A stretch of 64,000 bases of DNA, taken from positions 3,658,001-3,722,000 of the forward strand of contig CP121314.1 of NCBI GenBank assembly GCA_043557195.1, given 5' to 3'. The notes under the pieces are model-generated. The model searched no databases. It had not been told where the DNA came from and worked only from the letters and a program-made list of their open reading frames with translations. Source of the DNA: Jejuia sp043557195 (GTDB lineage: Bacteria > Bacteroidota > Bacteroidia > Flavobacteriales > Flavobacteriaceae). A program made the translations under genes and the position numbers. Positions 59,161 to 64,000 of the stretch are shown here, piece after piece; within the stretch, counting starts at the first letter, position 1; the number at the start of each line of letters is the position of its first letter.

Positions 59161-61395
59161 ATGTTAAAAAAAATACTAACTCTACTGTTTTTAAGTTTAA
59201 GTATAGCCACATACGCCCACGAACTTAACGGAACAGTAATTTCCGAAGACAACGAAAAACCCTTACAAGGAGTTGGGGTTTACAATAAAAGTACAGGAAC
59301 CTATACCTATTCTAATGTATCTGGTTATTTTGAAATAGATGACATATCGGTAGGCGACGTCATTTATTTCTATCAATTGGGTTATAAAAATTATGAGTTA
59401 ACTATTGATGAATCTCATCTAGATAGTACTATCCAAGTTATCATGGAGATATCCTCAGCTTCCTTGGATCAAGTACTTATCGTTTCTAAGGTAAATGTCT
59501 TAAGCAACTTTGTCAATGTTGACTTAAAAACAAGTCCAGTAAAATCATCACAAGAAATTTTACGTAAAATCCCTGGACTTATCATTGGTCAGCATGCAGG
59601 AGGTGGTAAAGCAGAACAAATTTTTCTAAGAGGTTTTGATATAGATCACGGAACGGATATCGCCATTGATGTAGACGGAATGCCAGTAAACATGGTGTCT
59701 CATGCCCACGGACAAGGATATGCCGATATGCACTTTATAATACCAGAAACCATTGATAACCTTGATTTTGGAAAAGGTTCTTATTATGCAGATAAAGGAA
59801 ATTTTAATACTGCTGGATATGTTGATATTCAAACTAAAAAAACTATTGATAAAAATTTGATTTCAGTTGAAGCGGGTCAGTTTAATACAGTCCGTGCTTT
59901 AACCATGTTAAAAATTTGGGATGGCGAAAATAGTAACGCCTATGTAGCTAGTGAGATGAATTTAACAGATGGGGTTTTTGATTCTCCTCAAAATTTTAAT
60001 CGTTTGAATATCATGGCACGATATAACTATAATAATTATCAGGATCAGGAATTTAATTTATCGCTTTCACATTTTCAAAGTAAATGGGATGCTTCAGGGC
60101 AAATACCACAGCGTGCTGTAGATCAAGGTTTAATAGGTAGGTTTGGTGCCATAGATGATACCGAAGGAGGTAATACGAGTAGAACTAATATTTGGATGAA
60201 TCATATAAAACATTTTGATGAGCATTCTAGTTTAACCTCTTCAGCTTATGTATCTAATTATGACTTTGAGTTGTTTTCAAATTTCACCTTTTTTCTTGAA
60301 GACCCTGTAAATGCAGATCAAATTCGTCAGTTTGAAGATAGAACTATTATCGGAGCTAAAAGTGTATATGAAAAATCATTTCATTTAGATAATCACGACC
60401 AACAATTAAAATATCGTGTTGGTGTAGGGTTTCGATATGATGATGTAAATGATAATCAGTTGTCTAGAACAAAAAATAGAAAGGAATTATTAGAACGGTT
60501 AGCTTTTGGAAATGTTGATGAACTAAATGCGTTTTCTTTTGCAGATTTAAATTATAAAATCAATAAGTGGACCATCAACCCAGGCTTACGTTTAGATTAT
60601 TTTACGTTTGATTATGTAGATTTACTTACCGAAACTTATGATAGTAAAAGTGAAAATAAAACGCTATTAAGTCCTAAATTAAATTTTATTTATGCTGCTT
60701 CACCTAATACACAGTTTTTCTTAAAAACAGGTTTAGGGTATCATTCAAACGATACTCGTGTTGTTACTGCTCAAAGTGGCGAACAAATACTGCCAACAGC
60801 ATTTAGTACAGATTTAGGAACTGTACTAAAACCAACAGATAAATTAGCAATTAACGCGGCACTTTGGTCCTTGTTTTTGCAACAAGAATTTGTTTATGTT
60901 GGAGATGCGGCTATAGTAGAGCCTAGCGGAAAAACAGCAAGATATGGTATAGACTTAGGTTTACGTTATCAAATTGCTGATTGGTTATATTTTAATACAG
61001 ATGTAAATTACACGGTAGCCAGAAGTACTGAAGAGCCGGATGGGCAAGATTATATTCCTCTTGCTCCAGACCTAACATCGTCTGGTGGTTTTAGTTTTAA
61101 GGAATTGGGTAAGTTTTCTGGAAGTATCAGTTATCGTTATATTAAGGATCGTCCAGCGAATGAGGACAACTCTATCGTAGCGGAAGGTTATTTTGTGACA
61201 GACTTAAATTTAAACTACAACCATAACAATTGGACGTTTGGTTTAATAGTAGAAAACCTTTTTGATGTAGATTGGAATGAGACACAGTTTGCTACCGAAA
61301 GTAGATTGTTTAACGAGGCGAATCCAGTTGAGGAAATCCATTTTACACCAGGAGCACCTTTCTTTTTAAGAGGAAAGGTTTCGGTAAGATTTTAG
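59161..61395 (+). CDS. TonB-dependent receptor, probable metal(lophore) importer
   Basis: A 744-residue receptor from ATG 59161; the frame opens 18 codons earlier, but only this start gives a signal peptide (MLKKILTLLFLSLSIATYAH). A carboxypeptidase-regulatory-like domain (ELNGTVISEDNEKPLQGVGVYN, about 22-100) precedes the plug (~125-235; EILRKIPGLIIGQHAGGGK, QIFLRGFDIDHGTD, a His-rich SHAHGQGYADMHF) and the beta barrel ending in FFLRGKVSVRF. Its His-rich plug loop and neighbouring HupE-like, His-rich and NRPS genes suggest uptake of a metal or its peptide chelate. The control sites at 59106-59146 link it to the NRPS operon. Confidence 0.93.
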   Translation: MLKKILTLLFLSLSIATYAHELNGTVISEDNEKPLQGVGVYNKSTGTYTYSNVSGYFEIDDISVGDVIYFYQLGYKNYELTIDESHLDSTIQVIMEISSASLDQVLIVSKVNVLSNFVNVDLKTSPVKSSQEILRKIPGLIIGQHAGGGKAEQIFLRGFDIDHGTDIAIDVDGMPVNMVSHAHGQGYADMHFIIPETIDNLDFGKGSYYADKGNFNTAGYVDIQTKKTIDKNLISVEAGQFNTVRALTMLKIWDGENSNAYVASEMNLTDGVFDSPQNFNRLNIMARYNYNNYQDQEFNLSLSHFQSKWDASGQIPQRAVDQGLIGRFGAIDDTEGGNTSRTNIWMNHIKHFDEHSSLTSSAYVSNYDFELFSNFTFFLEDPVNADQIRQFEDRTIIGAKSVYEKSFHLDNHDQQLKYRVGVGFRYDDVNDNQLSRTKNRKELLERLAFGNVDELNAFSFADLNYKINKWTINPGLRLDYFTFDYVDLLTETYDSKSENKTLLSPKLNFIYAASPNTQFFLKTGLGYHSNDTRVVTAQSGEQILPTAFSTDLGTVLKPTDKLAINAALWSLFLQQEFVYVGDAAIVEPSGKTARYGIDLGLRYQIADWLYFNTDVNYTVARSTEEPDGQDYIPLAPDLTSSGGFSFKELGKFSGSISYRYIKDRPANEDNSIVAEGYFVTDLNLNYNHNNWTFGLIVENLFDVDWNETQFATESRLFNEANPVEEIHFTPGAPFFLRGKVSVRF

Positions 61396-61411
61396 AAGCA
61401 TGTTAATTAAG

Positions 61412-61440
61412 AGGAGCCGCTGTTGTAGTAGCTCCTTTTA
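61412..61440. terminator. Terminator hairpin between TonB receptor and cydB
   Basis: AGGAGC (61412-61417) pairs with GCTCCT (61431-61436), followed by TTTTA on the plus strand. The stem is only 6 bp and the loop 13 nt, so it is a moderate candidate; it ends at the cydB stop codon. Confidence 0.5.
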
Positions 61441-62457
61441 ATTGTTGTCATCTAAAATTTTAATCATTTTAAAGGATTTTAAAAGGTGAAACAGACCAGG
61501 CAGTATTATCGCACCACCAATTAATAGAGAAATACCTAAAACTTCAATGACCTTGGGTGTTGATGCAGTATCTACAATGCTTATTTTATTATTAGCCGTT
61601 ATTAATAAATAAGGATAGTGTGTTAATATAGCTGCTAAAAGAATTAAAATTACTTGAACACCAACAAGAAATCTACTTTTTATTTTGCTAGCTTTTTTAA
61701 TACTATAGGTTAAAGGAAAAATAATCAATGCCGATAATACGACTAAACTAATGGCGTAAGGGTTTTCAATAAAGTCTGTAACAAACTTGATATTATTTAT
61801 ATAACCAATACTTAACACCGAAAAGCCTAAAAAAACAACAATTACATTTGCTACTCTAGCTTTACCCACATAAATTTTGCGTTCCTCTTTGTTAGCTTCT
61901 CCTATTAATAAAACTGATGCTAAAAAAGCACATAAAGCGGCAAAAAATAAACCATTTAAGATAGAAAAACTATTCAGCCAAGGATGTATGAAAACTTCAA
62001 AAAAGGACATGTTAGATGTCTCCAGAATTATATTTCCTGAAACCATAGCGCCAAATGTCATTCCTAAAAAAATTGGAGTAATGAGACTAGAGATTCTAAA
62101 CATCCAATCGTATAGTATTTGTGAGTTATCTTTAAAAGCATCATAGTGCCTAAAAACAAACGAAACACCTCTTAAAGTCACACCTAGTAGAACTAATGTT
62201 AAGGGAATATGTAAATAAACAGTTAGTACATTATAGAACTCTGGAAACCCAACCCAAAGGATTACAACCATAATTATAATCCAAATATGATTTGCTTCCC
62301 AAACCGGTCCTATAACTCGATATACTGTTTTCTTGGTGATACTTTGACTCTTTTTTGAGGAAAAAAGTTCAATAATACCAGCACCAAAATCTGCACCAGC
62401 AAGCAACACATATAGTAGTAATGAGACCATCAAAAAAGCTAGTACAACGTATAACAT
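61438..62457 (-). CDS. cydB: Cytochrome bd-type oxidase subunit II (CydB)
   Basis: A 339-residue membrane subunit with eight hydrophobic segments. Family blocks are LLYVLLAGADFGAGIIELF, the YRVIGPVWEANHIWIIIMVVILWVGFP signature and FRHYDAFKDN. It pairs with CydA to form the quinol oxidase that reduces oxygen to water. Length and the GPVWEANH motif are standard. It follows cydA by one base on the minus strand and is convergent with the TonB receptor gene. Confidence 0.95.
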   Translation of the reverse strand: MLYVVLAFLMVSLLLYVLLAGADFGAGIIELFSSKKSQSITKKTVYRVIGPVWEANHIWIIIMVVILWVGFPEFYNVLTVYLHIPLTLVLLGVTLRGVSFVFRHYDAFKDNSQILYDWMFRISSLITPIFLGMTFGAMVSGNIILETSNMSFFEVFIHPWLNSFSILNGLFFAALCAFLASVLLIGEANKEERKIYVGKARVANVIVVFLGFSVLSIGYINNIKFVTDFIENPYAISLVVLSALIIFPLTYSIKKASKIKSRFLVGVQVILILLAAILTHYPYLLITANNKISIVDTASTPKVIEVLGISLLIGGAIILPGLFHLLKSFKMIKILDDNN

Positions 62458-62458
62458 A

Positions 62459-63763
62459 TTACACTAATTCAGTATTATTTAAAGATTTAATTTGTCTAGC
62501 CATTAACCAAGTTACGGCTATTGCCAAAATGCTGTAGAGTATAACATACATATAGAAACTAAATACCATACCGGGCATGGGGGTTACTGCATCTTTTGTT
62601 TTCATAATATTATGGATAATCCAAGGTTGTCTACCAACTTCAGTAACTACCCAACCTGCTTCAAGCGCGATAAATCCCATTGGTGCTAAACCAATAAAAA
62701 GCAACCAAAACTTATTATTTTGCCACCAAGTTTTTCGTTTTAAACTTATGAAGAATAATATACCTACCACCATTAACAAAGTTCCAATACCCACCATAAT
62801 TTGAAATGCATAATGAACAATTGGTACATTGGGACGAACATCTTTGGGAAAATCATTTAAACCTTTTACCTCTGCTTCAAAATCACCAAACGCTAAGAAT
62901 GATAAAGCTTTCGGGATTTCAATTTTATAAGATACTTCTTGCTTCTCATTATCCACAATCCCTCCAATATACAGCGGAGCACCTTTTGTAGTCTCATAAT
63001 GCGCCTCCATAGCTGCAAGTTTAACAGGTTGGCGTTTAGCAATATCTTTAGCAGAAAGATCACCACTTATAGGTTGTAAAATAGCAGCAATAGCGGCGAA
63101 AGTAATAGCTATTTTAAAAGCTTTTTTATGAAGTTCTACATGTTTGTTTTTAAAAATTTGAAACGCATGAACTCCAGCAACGGCAAATCCAGTTGCAGTA
63201 AAGGCTGCAAGTGTCATATGTAACGCCTGGGTGAACCATGCAGGATTTAGTAACGCTTCAATCGGATCAATATTTAAAAATTCACCATTTATATAATCAA
63301 AACCAGATGGCGCATTCATCCATCCATTGGCAGAAACTACTAAGATTCCCGAAGCTACTCCTGAAATACCAACAATAACTCCTGTAAACCAGTGGAATTT
63401 TTCAGAAATTTTATCCCAACCATATAAATAGAAACCAAGTGCGATAGCCTCAACAAAAAATGCTGCACCTTCTAAAGAAAATGGCATACCTATAATGGGG
63501 CCAGCATGTTTCATGAATTCAGGCCAAAGTAGTCCTAACTCAAAAGATAGGGCGGTACCAGACACTGCACCAGTAACAAAAAAAATCGCGACACCTTTTT
63601 GCCACGATTTAGTTAGTTTTAAATAAATTGGATTTCTAGTTTTTAACCATTTTCTATGTGCAATAATCATAAAAAAAGGCATCACCATACCAATACATGC
63701 AAATACAATGTGAAACATTAATGTAAATGCCATTTGAAGTCTCGCGGCATCAAGATTGTCCAT
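62459..63763 (-). CDS. cydA: Cytochrome bd-type oxidase subunit I (CydA), short Q-loop type
   Basis: A 434-residue subunit from ATG 63761-63763 (MDNLDAARLQ); a TTG three codons earlier is in frame but less likely. It binds the hemes: His18 region (LMFHIVFACIG), the helix with HMTLAAFTATGFAVAGVHAF, and GRQPWIIHNIMKT. The C-terminal Q-loop is short, as in the cyanide-insensitive (CIO-like) branch, rather than the long E. coli type. It oxidises menaquinol, which fits the menaquinone genes earlier in the window. The minus-strand promoter at 63790-63797 precedes it. Confidence 0.95.
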   Translation of the reverse strand: MDNLDAARLQMAFTLMFHIVFACIGMVMPFFMIIAHRKWLKTRNPIYLKLTKSWQKGVAIFFVTGAVSGTALSFELGLLWPEFMKHAGPIIGMPFSLEGAAFFVEAIALGFYLYGWDKISEKFHWFTGVIVGISGVASGILVVSANGWMNAPSGFDYINGEFLNIDPIEALLNPAWFTQALHMTLAAFTATGFAVAGVHAFQIFKNKHVELHKKAFKIAITFAAIAAILQPISGDLSAKDIAKRQPVKLAAMEAHYETTKGAPLYIGGIVDNEKQEVSYKIEIPKALSFLAFGDFEAEVKGLNDFPKDVRPNVPIVHYAFQIMVGIGTLLMVVGILFFISLKRKTWWQNNKFWLLFIGLAPMGFIALEAGWVVTEVGRQPWIIHNIMKTKDAVTPMPGMVFSFYMYVILYSILAIAVTWLMARQIKSLNNTELV

Positions 63764-63789
63764 AAAAAACAAGCTTTAAAGTAGTATTG

Positions 63790-63797
63790 CAAATGTA
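63790..63797 (-). promoter_or_regulatory. -7 promoter element of cydAB
   Basis: Minus-strand TACATTTG matches TAnnTTTG, 26 nt ahead of the cydA ATG. No TTG lies at the proper -33 distance, so the match is partial. Confidence 0.5.
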
Positions 63798-63834
63798 CGT
63801 TTTAAAGCTTTGATTTTCGATTGAAACTATAAAA

Positions 63835-64000
63835 TTATTCTTTAATAATTTCTACTTCAAACATCTTATCCCAGCGTTTTCCTGTCACAAAAATAGTGTT
63901 AGCTTCTGGGTTGAAGGCTATACCATTTAAAACATCTAATTTTTCGTGTTGTGTTACTTTATTTCTAAGTGGTGTAAAATCTATAACACCTTCAACAGCA
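63835..64000 (-). CDS. Glutaminyl-peptide cyclotransferase, C-terminal part
   Basis: Only the last ~55 residues are present; the 5' end is beyond the right edge. The visible translation ends HEKLDVLNGIAFNPEANTIF, VTGKRWDKMFEVEIIKE and stops at 63835-63837. LNGIAxxPExxxxFVTGKxWxKxFEV is the characteristic C-terminal blade of the beta-propeller glutaminyl cyclase family (PF05096 type), which makes N-terminal pyroglutamate in exported proteins. Family assignment rests on this stretch alone. Confidence 0.75.
   Translation of the reverse strand, partial: AVEGVIDFTPLRNKVTQHEKLDVLNGIAFNPEANTIFVTGKRWDKMFEVEIIKE

Noticed and set aside
62459..63772. TTG start three codons upstream for cydA
   Set aside because: The MDNLDAARLQ start is the family N-terminus; the extra MFF adds nothing.
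1..64000. CRISPR array, rRNA operon or insertion sequence
   Set aside because: No regular direct-repeat/spacer pattern, rRNA sequence or transposase-like reading frame was found on either strand.

Overview
The window looks like a chromosome segment of a member of the Flavobacteriaceae (Bacteroidota), probably marine. The DNA is AT-rich. Several genes carry the Bacteroidota promoter pattern TTG-N19-TAnnTTTG. Type IX secretion (T9SS) sorting tails, DUF4290, DUF2853 and DUF493 genes, a lipoprotein GH16 enzyme related to agarases and porphyranases, and a menaquinone gene set all point the same way.

Layout. (1) 1-5950 is accessory DNA. A tyrosine recombinase at 1608-2738 is followed, in the same orientation, by a cassette-like membrane-protein gene and a metallopeptidase gene separated by a structured ~130-bp repeat. 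A second segment has two zinc-ribbon proteins, iterated GTTAC-N4 palindromes, a 34-bp perfect palindrome and an integrase next to a tRNA-Met gene. (2) 6158-24618 is mostly housekeeping: START-like protein, aminotransferase IV, AlgH, HU, fmt, recQ, murA, a DUF418 membrane protein, an AraC regulator, an esterase, a menaquinone block (thioesterase, isochorismate synthase, MenD), DUF2853, and CvfB preceded by a structured-RNA candidate. (3) 24695-29144 has a GH16 lipoprotein, two small genes and mnmE. (4) 29346-48784 is a cell-surface region. It has a TPR histidine kinase with a LuxR-type regulator, then a four-gene operon (secreted tail-collar protein, a 2857-residue LamG/T9SS giant, a protein sharing one module with it, and a lipoprotein), then a BspA-type leucine-rich protein and a LytS/LytTR pair. 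(5) 48831-61395 is a divergently arranged nonribosomal peptide locus with metal-uptake genes. (6) 61438-63763 is cytochrome bd (cydB, cydA), followed at the right edge by part of a glutaminyl-peptide cyclotransferase gene.

How the genes may work together. The most interesting unit is 48831-61395. A serine-predicted C-A-T module and a second C-A / A-T-TE module, split across two proteins inside its adenylation domain, sit with their own phosphopantetheinyl transferase. They share the locus with a HupE/UreJ-type membrane protein, a histidine-rich membrane-anchored protein and a TonB-dependent receptor. The intergenic regions ahead of the NRPS gene and the receptor gene share a palindrome (TTTGATACTCAAA) and two further motifs. 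I infer one co-regulated system that makes a small peptide metal chelator and takes the metal complex back up. A second possible unit is the two-component system at 29346-32008 and the adhesin-like operon behind it, with a TACGTAG-CC-CTACGTA palindrome in the gap between them.
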